The notes beneath the pieces were generated by a model. That model was not told the DNA's origin. It made no database searches and was given only the letters and a program-made list of their open reading frames with translations. Source: Thiobacillus sp. UBA3361 (lineage in GTDB: Bacteria > Pseudomonadota > Gammaproteobacteria > Burkholderiales > Thiobacillaceae). Taken from it: a DNA stretch of 64,000 bases. Of this stretch, positions 38,544 through 48,320 are shown in pieces (position 1 is the first letter of the stretch; each line of letters opens with the position of its first letter). Both the position numbers and the translations under genes were made by a program. The DNA lies in assembly GCA_002360535.1 (NCBI GenBank), contig DEQR01000043.1:1-64000 (forward strand), written 5' to 3'.

Positions 38544-39338
38544 CTACCGCGGCGCGGATACCCGCTTGTAACCTTCGGGAATCTGGAAGGCCTCATCGGC
38601 CAGTTTGTCGGTGCTGTAGCTGTCGTAGGTAAGACCGAAACGGGTCGCGACCTTGCGGGCCAGTTCCACCATGCGGCCGCTGCCTTCGTACTGGCTTTCG
38701 ACGTCCAGGGCGCAGAGCATGCCCTTGCCGGACAGGCGGCGAATCACCTCGGCCACCACCAGGGCCTGGTCCTCGGAAATCTTCGCCTGGATGGGCACGC
38801 CGGGCAGGAAATCGGGGGCCTCGGCGGCCTTGCGCAGGGCGTTCATCTCCTTCTGCTCGGGGGTGCCGGCGGCCAGCCAGACCGTACCCGCCAGCCGGAA
38901 CACGGCCTTGTCCTGGCCGATCTCGGTGGGGATGGAGGCATCCAGCTTGTGTTCCTCGCAAACCCACTCCTGCAGGGCGTGCTTGCGATCAGTCTTGTCC
39001 AACTCCAACTTGAGGTCCTTGCGTACCGCGCGGGCTTCCGGCGTGTTGACCTTGGACGGCATGGAATAGATCGTCGCCTGGCGCAGGGCATGGTCCATCA
39101 CCGCCACCTCGCGCTTGCCCAGGTCGTAGAGGAAGGAATAGGCCCGCCCCCGGTCGATGAGATCGCGGCGCAGCTGTTTGTTGTGTATCTGCAGGGTCTC
39201 CTTGCCGATGACCGGCATGCCGATGGAGGACACACTGCTGCGGCCGGTCAGGGTGAGGTCGGCACTGGCGGTCGGCGACGCCGCCCAGCCTGCGGCGGCA
39301 AGACAGAGGATCAGTGCCCTGGAAGCATTGTTGTTCAT
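38544..39338 (-). CDS. Exported protein of unknown function, coupled to MMPL transporter
   Basis: The 264-residue product starts with a signal peptide ending ASA. The mature part is not recognised. It includes a methionine- and charge-rich N-terminal region (RGRAYSFLYDLGKREVAVMD) and a C-terminal half with FLPGVPIQAKISEDQALVV. The ATG at 39338 overlaps the MMPL stop codon as ATGA, which fixes the start; the frame is open to 39806 but that part is antisense-frame sequence inside the transporter. Translational coupling suggests the two proteins act together, for example in envelope lipid traffic. Confidence 0.68.
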   Translation of the reverse strand: MNNNASRALILCLAAAGWAASPTASADLTLTGRSSVSSIGMPVIGKETLQIHNKQLRRDLIDRGRAYSFLYDLGKREVAVMDHALRQATIYSMPSKVNTPEARAVRKDLKLELDKTDRKHALQEWVCEEHKLDASIPTEIGQDKAVFRLAGTVWLAAGTPEQKEMNALRKAAEAPDFLPGVPIQAKISEDQALVVAEVIRRLSGKGMLCALDVESQYEGSGRMVELARKVATRFGLTYDSYSTDKLADEAFQIPEGYKRVSAPR

Positions 39339-41602
39339 TTTTTGGCCAGACGCTTTTCCGCTTCGACCTCGCTGAGATTGAAGCGCTGGTAGAGCATCAT
39401 TAATGGTTTGGGTGCCCACCAGTTTAACCGACCCAGCAGCCGCAGGGACGCGGGCACGAGCAGCATTCGTACCAGGGTGGCATCCACGATCACCGAGAGC
39501 AGCAGTCCCAGGCCCATGGCCTTCATGAACACCACCTCGCCGGTGGCGAAGGCGCCCAGCACGATGCCGATGAGCAGCGCCGCGTTGGTGATGATGGGGC
39601 CGCTGCGCTGGATGCCGGTGGAGACGGCCTTGATGTTGTCGCCGGTCGCATCGCAAATCTCCTTCACGCGCGACAGCAGGAACACTTCGTAATCGATGGC
39701 CAGGCCGAAAGCGGAGGCGAAAATCAGCACAAGGATGGTGCCGTCCATGGCCCCCTGAGGGGTGAAGTTGAGCAGGCCGGCCAGGTGGCCCTCCTGGAAT
39801 ATCCACACCAGGGCGCCGAAGGTGGCGGACAGGGACAGCAGATTGGTGAGCACCACCTTCACGGGCACCAGCACGCTGCCCAGCATCAGAAACAACAGCA
39901 GGCAGATCACCGCGACGATGGCGGCGATGACCATCGGCACCCCCGCCCCCAGGGTCTGCAGGTAATCCAGATGGAAGGCTGGGAAGCCTCCCACCTGCAC
40001 CTCGGCCAGCCCGTCCGGGCGCGGGATGTCGCGGATGCGCTGCACCAGGGCGCGCGCCTCGGGCTGGATGGGGTCGAGATCGTAGTTCACGTACACCAGG
40101 GTGTAGTCGTCCCTGGCCAGATGGGCCAGGGCCTGCGCCGCCAGGGGGAACTGGTCGGGGTTCTCATACAGTAGCTGGTAATCGGTGCGGGTGAGGCCCG
40201 GGTCCAGGGTGGTCAACGCCACCACCTGACGCACGCCATCCAGTTTCTCGATGGCGGCGGTCAAGTCGTACAACCCGCCGATGACCTTGGGATCGTGCAA
40301 GCCGCCCGCGGCGCGGACGGTGACGAAGACGGGACTCAGGTCGGCGCTCGGGAAGGCGTTAGCCAGGGTGTCCTGCACCCGGCGGCTGTCTGCCTGGAGC
40401 GGCAGGGACTTGGCGTCCGACGGGCCGATCTGCATGCGCAGCACCGGCGTGCCGATGACCATCAGCACCGAGAGCGTGGCCAGCATGACCGCCCAGGGAT
40501 GGCGCATGACGAAGTGGCTGAAGTTGTACCAGCGGCCACCCTCCTCCTGGTGCCGGGCACGGCGCGCCAGCACCGGCAGGGCGAATTGGTTCACCCGGTC
40601 GCCCATGAGCGCAAGCAGCGACGGCAGCAGCACCACCGAGGTGAGCATGGCCGATACCACCGAGATGCTGCCGGCCAGGGCCATGTTCTCGAAAAAGCGC
40701 TGCGGCAGCAGGGCCACGCAGGACAGGCTGGCCGCCACGGTAACGCCGCTGAAGGTCACCGTGCGGCCGGCGGTCATCAGGGTGCGCAGGATGCTGTCCT
40801 CCACCGTCAGGCCGTGGCCGCGCTCTTCCCGGAAGCGGGACAGGATGAACAGGGCATAGTCGATGGCCAGGCCCAAGCCTAGCATGGACACCACGTTCAC
40901 CGTATAGACGCTAACGTCCGCCACGGTGGTGCTGAGCTTGAGCAGGGCCACGGACAGCAAGATGGTGCCAAAACCCACCGCCAGGGGCAGCAGGGCCGCC
41001 ACGGGCGAGCCGAACACCCACAGCAGCAGTAGGGCCAGGGCGAGGAAGCTGAGCAGCTCCGCGGTATGCAGGTCTTCCTCCAGCTGCACCCGCGTGTCCC
41101 AATAGGTGGCTAGCTCCCCGCCCAGCTCAACACGCAGGACGTCGCTGCGCAACTGCCCGCGCAGCCGCTCGAAGGCGGCGATGCCCTCCTCCTCGCCGCG
41201 CGCCAGGGGCACCACCGCATAGGTCATCCGCCCGTCGGCCGATTTAAGGCGCGCGTCGGCGGAGGTGTAGTAGCTATGCACCGCGCCCACCTCCGGATTG
41301 CGGGCGATGCCCAGCAGGACATCCTCCACCGCGTCCCGGTACTCGGGGTCATCCACCTGATGGGTGAAATTGTCCTTGGGCCGAAACAGGACGATGACCA
41401 TGGTCTCGTCCCGGTCCAACTGGTCGCGCAGATGCTGGGTGGTCAGGGCCGAACCGCTGCCGGGTACGTCCCAGCCGGGCGCCAGGCTCAGATGGCGCAT
41501 CACGTCCTTGCCATAGAACAAGGCCAGGATGAGCACCGACAACGCCACCACCACCACCTTCCAGGGATGTTGGGTAGTCAGCTTGCCCAGGGAAAGAAAC
41601 AT
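39335..41602 (-). CDS. MMPL/RND superfamily lipid exporter-like protein
   Basis: The protein is 755 residues from the ATG at 41602 and has about 12 membrane helices in two halves, each with a large periplasmic loop, the layout of the MMPL branch of the RND superfamily. Visible signatures are LGLGLAIDYALFILSRFREE in the first half (quoted in part as GLAIDYALFILSRFREE) and FGLAIDYEVFLLSRVKE in the second, containing the GxxxDY proton-relay motif. Such proteins export lipids or hydrophobic compounds. The frame is open to 41734 but no ribosome-binding site supports a longer start. Confidence 0.87.
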   Translation of the reverse strand: MFLSLGKLTTQHPWKVVVVALSVLILALFYGKDVMRHLSLAPGWDVPGSGSALTTQHLRDQLDRDETMVIVLFRPKDNFTHQVDDPEYRDAVEDVLLGIARNPEVGAVHSYYTSADARLKSADGRMTYAVVPLARGEEEGIAAFERLRGQLRSDVLRVELGGELATYWDTRVQLEEDLHTAELLSFLALALLLLWVFGSPVAALLPLAVGFGTILLSVALLKLSTTVADVSVYTVNVVSMLGLGLAIDYALFILSRFREERGHGLTVEDSILRTLMTAGRTVTFSGVTVAASLSCVALLPQRFFENMALAGSISVVSAMLTSVVLLPSLLALMGDRVNQFALPVLARRARHQEEGGRWYNFSHFVMRHPWAVMLATLSVLMVIGTPVLRMQIGPSDAKSLPLQADSRRVQDTLANAFPSADLSPVFVTVRAAGGLHDPKVIGGLYDLTAAIEKLDGVRQVVALTTLDPGLTRTDYQLLYENPDQFPLAAQALAHLARDDYTLVYVNYDLDPIQPEARALVQRIRDIPRPDGLAEVQVGGFPAFHLDYLQTLGAGVPMVIAAIVAVICLLLFLMLGSVLVPVKVVLTNLLSLSATFGALVWIFQEGHLAGLLNFTPQGAMDGTILVLIFASAFGLAIDYEVFLLSRVKEICDATGDNIKAVSTGIQRSGPIITNAALLIGIVLGAFATGEVVFMKAMGLGLLLSVIVDATLVRMLLVPASLRLLGRLNWWAPKPLMMLYQRFNLSEVEAEKRLAKK

Positions 41603-41732
41603 GGAGGAAGTTTCACGGGAAAAGACTGCAAGGATAACAACGGAGGAACGGCTTAGCGACCCGAAATCTCCCTCAGCGGCTGACACGCCCGCCGGGGTTA
41701 GACTACGGGCCTCGCCCGTCTCTCTCACCCTC

Positions 41733-41984
41733 ATGCGGATTCAGCCCGGACACTTCTACAGCAATGGGGCCTACGGACGCGCCTGGGGGGTGCGTCTGGT
41801 GGTGGCGTTTTCCCTGGATGACGAAACCGGCGAGGAAACCGTGCGCTTCAAGGGCATGGCCGGCACCTGCCGGCGCAAGACGGGGGAATGCACCCTGGAC
41901 GAATTCCTGTCCTGGGCACGTCACGAGGTGGCGCTGAACGAAAATTCCTGGCAACGCATCGTTCGGGGGGAGGTACAGGCCTGA
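41733..41984 (+). CDS. Small conserved hypothetical protein
   Basis: The 83-residue protein reads MRIQPGHFYSNGAYG at its start and ends WQRIVRGEVQA. It has no signal peptide, membrane segment or repeated motif; two Cys (TCRRKTGEC) lie seven residues apart in the middle. I do not recognise the family. The ATG at 41733 was chosen as the first sensible start; the frame is open further upstream, across the MMPL gene start. It is divergent from the MMPL gene and convergent with the OmpA-family gene. Confidence 0.5.
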   Translation: MRIQPGHFYSNGAYGRAWGVRLVVAFSLDDETGEETVRFKGMAGTCRRKTGECTLDEFLSWARHEVALNENSWQRIVRGEVQA

Positions 41985-42042
41985 GTCGGCGTCGCCGGCT
42001 GGATGCCGATCCCGGCCCGGACCATTCCGTTTCCCAAACGAC

Positions 42043-42068
42043 AAGCCGCGGCCCGAGAGCCGCGGCTT
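42043..42068 (-). terminator. Hairpin after OmpA-family gene
   Basis: AAGCCGCGGC and GCCGCGGCTT form ten perfect base pairs around CCGAGA. On the minus strand it follows the OmpA-family stop by about 20 bases and is followed by TTGTCGTTT, a weak U-tract. It may also serve the convergent small gene. Confidence 0.65.
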
Positions 42069-42088
42069 TGACTTGGGTGCCCGGCGGC

Positions 42089-43507
42089 TTACTTGGCCTT
42101 GCCGATGATCTCGATCTCCACCCGGCGGTTGGGCGCCAGGCACTGGATCTTCTCCTCGCGCGGCGCCTTGAGATCGCATTGCACGATGGGCTGGGTGTCA
42201 CCCATGCCGCTGGTGATGATGACGCCGGGCTTCACGCCCTTGGCCACCAGATAGGATTTCACGGACTTGGCGCGGGCCTCGGAAAGCTTCTGGTTGGCGA
42301 CGGCATTGCCGGTCACGTCGGCATGGCCGACGATACGGATCTGTTCCACTTCACCCAGGGCCTTGATCTTGGTGGCCACGTCGTCCAAGCGGGCCTTGCC
42401 GTCCTTGGACAGGTCGCGGATACCGGACCTGCCGGACTTGAACAGGGCATCGCCGGCCAGGATGACCTTGCTGGAGGATTCCGCGGCCGCGGTAGGCTCC
42501 GCCTTCGCCGGCGCCTTGGCCGGGGTGGCAGCGGGGGCAGGTGCGGCGGCTGCGGGCGGGGCTGCCTCGGGTTTGGGCATCTCGGCTTTGGGGGCCTCGG
42601 CCTGGACAGCGGCCGGCGCGGGTTTCGCCTCAGGGGCTGGGACCGGCGGGGCCGGCTCCCTGGGCGCCGCGGCGGCTGGAACCGGTGCCGGCGGCGTCAG
42701 ACCGGGGATGCCGATGTTCGGCAGGGTCAGGCCGGGTATGAAGGCGGCCAAGGCGACGGGATCGAAATAGTTGAAGCCAAAGGTGCCGGCGGTGGTGCTG
42801 CCCCACGGGTTGGTGGAGCCGGTGGGGGGATTGGTGGGCGTCCAGTTGAACCAGCTTCCCACGCTACCCAGGGCGTTGGGATCGGCCATGGCGCCCAGGT
42901 AGCTGGTGTACAGGGCGGGATTCATGACATTGCCCATAAGCTGCCAGGTGCGTGGGTCCATGGGTGCCACGCCCCACTTGATGTACAGATTGGGGTTGAA
43001 CATGTTGAAGAACAGATTCCACAGCTTGGGATCCAGCGGCAACATCGCCCAGCGCGTGAGCTTGCCCGGATCGCCCAGGATGGCCAAGGCCGCATTGTAG
43101 AAGGCGGGGTCCAGGGAGGCATTGCCCCACTTCAAATAGACATTTGGATCGAACAGCCACATCCAGTTCCGCACCGCGTCCGGATGGGCCATGCTGTTGA
43201 ACATGTTCAGCCAGCCGGCGGGGTCCATGATGCCCTGCCCCATCGCCACGTAGAAGCCGGGTTCGGTGACCGCGTTCAACCAAGGCAGGAACACCTGGGG
43301 ATCCCGGTAGGCGGAGGCGTTTTTGGTGAAATCCGTCATGCGGACCAGCCACTCCTCAGGCGTCTGTGGGATGTTCTTGGGTGCCTGGGCCTGGGCCTGG
43401 GCCGGAGCCGGAGCCGGGGCCGGGGCCGAGGCCGAGGCAGGCTGTTGGGCGTGAACGCTGGTCGCCGTCGCGATCAGCACAGCAAAGGTGATGTGCTTGA
43501 TTTTCAT
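42089..43507 (-). CDS. OmpA-family protein with tandem 12-13-residue repeats
   Basis: The 472-residue exported protein has a signal peptide ending VHA and an Ala/Pro stretch. Residues 70-210 form about twelve repeats in which an acidic/Asn-Pro step recurs every 12 or 13 residues, usually as xDPxxYxxW (Pro at 70, 83, 96, 109, 121, 134, 147, 160, 172, 185, 197, 210). A Pro/Ala linker (about 270-345) follows. The C-terminal OmpA-like peptidoglycan-binding domain has GHADVTGNAVANQKLSEARAKSV (quoted in part as GHADVTGNAVANQKLSEAR) and RRVEIEI. AAGGA precedes the ATG at 43507. The N-terminal repeats are not a family I know. Confidence 0.85.
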   Translation of the reverse strand: MKIKHITFAVLIATATSVHAQQPASASAPAPAPAPAQAQAQAPKNIPQTPEEWLVRMTDFTKNASAYRDPQVFLPWLNAVTEPGFYVAMGQGIMDPAGWLNMFNSMAHPDAVRNWMWLFDPNVYLKWGNASLDPAFYNAALAILGDPGKLTRWAMLPLDPKLWNLFFNMFNPNLYIKWGVAPMDPRTWQLMGNVMNPALYTSYLGAMADPNALGSVGSWFNWTPTNPPTGSTNPWGSTTAGTFGFNYFDPVALAAFIPGLTLPNIGIPGLTPPAPVPAAAAPREPAPPVPAPEAKPAPAAVQAEAPKAEMPKPEAAPPAAAAPAPAATPAKAPAKAEPTAAAESSSKVILAGDALFKSGRSGIRDLSKDGKARLDDVATKIKALGEVEQIRIVGHADVTGNAVANQKLSEARAKSVKSYLVAKGVKPGVIITSGMGDTQPIVQCDLKAPREEKIQCLAPNRRVEIEIIGKAK

Positions 43508-43696
43508 GGTGAATCCTTTTTGCTGGGTCAATGAATATTAGGATTGCCCTATATTCTAAACACCGGGGCACGCCTGGGCGAGGCCGCAGTCAGCCGGCAT
43601 TCTGCGGCAATCGACCCTGTTGCACAAATGCCGAGGGGGCGTCATGTTACGCAGGCGGAGCCCGTATCGGCACACGCCCGGCAAGCTGAGGAAACC

Positions 43697-44638
43697 ATGC
43701 AAAATCCACCCTCCGAACCCCGCATCGGCCTTGCCCTGGGCAGCGGGTCCGCACGCGGCTGGGCACACATCGGTGTACTGCGCGCACTGCATGAGGCGGG
43801 CATCCGGCCGAACATCGTCTGCGGCACCTCTATCGGCGCCCTGGTGGGCGCGGCCTACGTCGATGGCGACCTGGACCGGCTGGAGGAATGGGTGCGTGGC
43901 CTCACCCTGCAGACCGTGGTGGGCTTCATGGATGTGTCCCTCAACGGCGGGCTCATCAAGGGCGAGCGGCTGATCGACTTCTTCCGCAGCGAATTCGTCG
44001 ATCGTCCGATCGCGGAACTTCCCCTGCCCTTCGCCGCCGTCGCCACCGACCTCTACAGCGGGCGGGAAGTCTGGCTGCAGCAGGGCGGCGTCACCGATGC
44101 GGTACGCGCCTCCATCGCCCTGCCCGGCCTGTTCACCCCTGTCCTGCGCGAGGGGCGCTGGCTGGTGGACGGCGGGCTGGTCAATCCGGTACCTGTCTCC
44201 CTGTGCCGCGCCTTGGGGGCGGACTGGGTGATCGCCGTCGATCTGAACGCCGACCTCGTCGGCCGCCATCTGAAACCCAAACCCGTCTCCCCGCCGCAGG
44301 GCCCCGCCAGGAACACGGATGAGGACCGTTTCACCGACAGCGTCATGGCCCACATCCAGGCCGGCATGTCGCAACTGGGCATCACGCCACGCGGCAAGCG
44401 GGAAACCCAGCCCGCCTTGATGGATGTCCTGACCTCCAGCATCAACATCATGCAGGTGCGTATCACCCGCAGCAGGCTGGCCGGCGAACCCGCGGACGTG
44501 CTCATCGCCCCCCGCCTGGCGGAACTGGGCCTGTTGGAGTTCCACCGCGCCGCCACCGCCATCGGCACCGGCCGCCGCGCCGCCGAGCAGGTTTTGCCCT
44601 ACCTGCGGGAACTGTTGGATGGCCACGTGCCCGGGTGA
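43697..44638 (+). CDS. Patatin-like phospholipase (RssA/YchK type)
   Basis: The 313-residue protein has the patatin catalytic set: the oxyanion motif GSGSARGWAHIG near the N-terminus, the nucleophile in GTSIGA (GxSxG) and the catalytic Asp in WLVDGGLVNPVP. The order and length fit the NTE/RssA group of serine lipases. It has no signal peptide. The ATG at 43697 is supported by GAGG five bases upstream. The 189 bases before it, to the divergent OmpA-family gene, show no clear signal. Confidence 0.9.
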   Translation: MQNPPSEPRIGLALGSGSARGWAHIGVLRALHEAGIRPNIVCGTSIGALVGAAYVDGDLDRLEEWVRGLTLQTVVGFMDVSLNGGLIKGERLIDFFRSEFVDRPIAELPLPFAAVATDLYSGREVWLQQGGVTDAVRASIALPGLFTPVLREGRWLVDGGLVNPVPVSLCRALGADWVIAVDLNADLVGRHLKPKPVSPPQGPARNTDEDRFTDSVMAHIQAGMSQLGITPRGKRETQPALMDVLTSSINIMQVRITRSRLAGEPADVLIAPRLAELGLLEFHRAATAIGTGRRAAEQVLPYLRELLDGHVPG

Positions 44639-44699
44639 CCCTGACACCGGCCCCGATTCCTTGCCGGCTGGCCGGCGAAGACACACTGCGGAAACCGGG

Positions 44700-44715
44700 A
44701 TTTACTTGAGTAAAT
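44700..44715. promoter_or_regulatory. Palindromic site upstream of small secreted gene
   Basis: ATTTACT and AGTAAAT are exact inverses around a central TG. The site lies about 105 bases before the start at 44819, and TAGACT-N16-TATGTT just downstream could be a weak promoter. It may be an operator, but no regulator can be named. Confidence 0.35.
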
Positions 44716-44818
44716 AACTAGACTTTTGGCCACCCTGTCCTATGTTGCAACCATCGGTGGCAGGGATTCCCCACCGAGTCAGGCTTCGACCTCAACGTGC
44801 AAATAGGAGGCGCTCACC

Positions 44819-45079
44819 ATGAAAACCCTGCGTCTTATTACCCTATCCCTCGCAACCGTCATACCCGCCACGGGCATGGCCACCGTATTCACTTCGGAGA
44901 CGGTCAGCGTACCGGTCGCCCGCAGCCAAGACGCGTCCGTGGACGAGATCACCTTCGCCTGGGAAAACGCCATGGTCTTGTCGGCGGCTGACCCCTGCGC
45001 CAGTTATCTGGCGCCTCGCTACAATAGCAACGGACACGAAGGCAATTACGACGACGACGGACAGGAATTGCGTATCTGA
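44819..45079 (+). CDS. Small secreted protein of unknown function
   Basis: The 86-residue product has a signal peptide (residues 1-20, ending GMA) and an acidic mature part of about 66 residues that includes DEITFAWENAMVLSAADPC and ends HEGNYDDDGQELRI. There is a single Cys. I recognise no family. AGGAGG lies eight bases before the ATG, a strong ribosome-binding site that supports a real gene. It is the first of two small secreted unknowns in a row. Confidence 0.6.
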   Translation: MKTLRLITLSLATVIPATGMATVFTSETVSVPVARSQDASVDEITFAWENAMVLSAADPCASYLAPRYNSNGHEGNYDDDGQELRI

Positions 45080-45320
45080 CCGCTCGGCCTTGACGGCCTG
45101 TCGCCTGCCACCGCGGGCGGGGCGCAAGTCAGGGTGTCGGCAGCTGTGAACCGGCGTGCCGGTACCCCGCGAAACCGATCGGTTCCCTGCGACCCACCAT
45201 GCCCGCAAGAGTTGCGGGTTCTGCATGCCCAAGTGTGGAGTCAGTACACAGGTCTTTGCGGGCACGTACGTTGAAGTGTTGAAAACCCGCAACAATCCCG
45301 AGTGTCATGTCTGGTCATAT
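45080..45320. other. Structured gap between two small secreted genes
   Basis: The gap between the two genes is 316 bases (45080-45395). CCCGCAA (45202-45208) and TTGCGGG (45212-45218) form a tight hairpin. GTTGCGGGTT (45211-45220) is also the exact inverse of AACCCGCAAC (45284-45293), so two alternative pairings exist. ACCGGC/GCCGGT forms another hairpin near 45151-45165. No protein frame with a ribosome-binding site is seen. It could hold a small RNA or a folded 3' end. Confidence 0.35.
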
Positions 45321-45363
45321 TTGACATTGGTCAATATTTTGCAAACGGCAATGCCTATATATT
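45321..45363 (+). promoter_or_regulatory. FNR/CRP-family site with -10 box upstream of repeat protein gene
   Basis: TTGACATTGGTCAA (45321-45334) is a perfect TTGAC-N4-GTCAA inverted repeat, two bases off the FNR consensus. TATATT (45358-45363) is a good -10 box. A start near 45370 would put the site centre close to -42, the class II activation distance. This makes a low-oxygen or related FNR-family promoter for the next gene likely. Confidence 0.65.
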
Positions 45364-45395
45364 AGTGACTCCTAATATTTATCGAAGGAGTCATC

Positions 45396-45767
45396 ATGCG
45401 CTATCTCTCATGGGTCCTGTTGGGCCTCGCAACGACCCAGGCTTATGCCGGGCTGAATTCCAGCGATGAAATCTGTCCACGCGGCAGACTGAACGCTGAC
45501 GACCTCTCCCAGGTTCAATCCGTGCAACCCGCCGACCACGCTCCCCTGAGGCTGGAGGGACCGGTTGCCCACTATGGCCAGCTGGGCGCGGAGGATTTGT
45601 CTCAAATGGCCTCCGTTCGCCCCTCGCCCAACACACCCCTGGGCATCAGCGGTATTGCCGGCTGCCACCGGGGCCAGTTGAGCCAAGAGGATCTATCCTT
45701 CGTCAAGTCCGTGCAGCCAGACCTTAGGGTCCTCGAGGCCGGCGCGCCGGCGGCGGATTCCGAATGA
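45396..45767 (+). CDS. Secreted protein with three internal repeats
   Basis: The 123-residue product has a signal peptide ending AYA (residue 18). The mature part holds three copies of a roughly 31-residue unit with the core G(R/Q)LxxxDLSxxxSV(Q/R)P, at residues 30-45, 61-76 and 93-108. The first and third cores follow a Cys (CPRG, CHRG). No known domain is recognised. GAAGGAG precedes the ATG. An FNR-family site with a -10 box lies 62-75 bases upstream, so expression probably responds to oxygen or a related signal. Confidence 0.68.
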   Translation: MRYLSWVLLGLATTQAYAGLNSSDEICPRGRLNADDLSQVQSVQPADHAPLRLEGPVAHYGQLGAEDLSQMASVRPSPNTPLGISGIAGCHRGQLSQEDLSFVKSVQPDLRVLEAGAPAADSE

Positions 45768-45838
45768 TCCGACCGGGGTTGGTGCGGGCCGTGTTGCAAG
45801 CCTGTCCCACCCCTTCGGCGAGGCAGTATCAAAAACAA

Positions 45839-45862
45839 ACGGGCCGGTGATCACCGGCCCGT
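45839..45862 (-). terminator. Intrinsic terminator of hppA
   Basis: Positions 45839-45862 form a perfect 24-base palindrome with half-site ACGGGCCGGTGA. On the minus strand it follows the hppA stop and is succeeded by TTTGTTTTTG, the expected U-tract. Confidence 0.85.
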
Positions 45863-45885
45863 CTCACTTCAGGGAACAAGTCCGA

Positions 45886-47928
<2,043 letters not shown>

Positions 47929-47999
47929 TGCAAATACTCCTTCCTAAGCAGGTGCCTGGCCGTGTGCACCCACGGCGTCGGCTGCGGTCCAAAAGTGCA

Positions 48000-48023
48000 T
48001 AAAAAGCCCGGCTCGGGCCGGGT
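48000..48023 (-). terminator. Terminator between small gene and hppA
   Basis: CCCGGC and GCCGGG pair around TCGG (48007-48022). On the minus strand the stem is followed by CTTTTTA. It ends the transcript of the 72-residue gene and separates it from hppA. Confidence 0.8.
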
Positions 48024-48036
48024 CTGATTCAAATTC

Positions 48037-48255
48037 CTAGTATTCCCTACCCAGCGCCAGGCCGCCCTCGAAGCGCGTACCGGGCGTGAAGCCGAAGATG
48101 GCCTCCAGATCCATGTCGCGGATCAATTGGTCCACCGCCTCCTGGCCGTGCTCTTTCTGAACTTCCGAAAGGATCAGCTTGGCGGAATTGGCGTTGTAGA
48201 AACCGCCGAAGTCCGCCTGCACCTTGAGCAACTGCCTGGCACGGACGAGGGTCAT
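48037..48255 (-). CDS. Small conserved hypothetical protein near pfp
   Basis: The 72-residue protein has a helical body (ARQLLKVQADFGGFYNANSA) and a C-terminal stretch FGFTPGTRFEGGLALGREY (in part FGFTPGTRFEGG). There is no signal peptide or Cys. I do not recognise the family. It lies 65 bases after pfp on the same strand and ends at a terminator, so it is probably read with pfp. No ribosome-binding site stands out, though GAGG lies near the start. Confidence 0.5.
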   Translation of the reverse strand: MTLVRARQLLKVQADFGGFYNANSAKLILSEVQKEHGQEAVDQLIRDMDLEAIFGFTPGTRFEGGLALGREY

Positions 48256-48320
48256 GGGGTGGCCTCGTGACGGGACGGCGGGAGGTTACAGTCTCGCGCC
48301 GTCCGTCCCCTTGATCCAGG

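Noticed and set aside
38544..39806. 420-residue reading joining the exported protein to upstream sequence
   Set aside because: The extra part is an alternative frame of the MMPL gene; the ATGA overlap and signal peptide fix the start at 39338.
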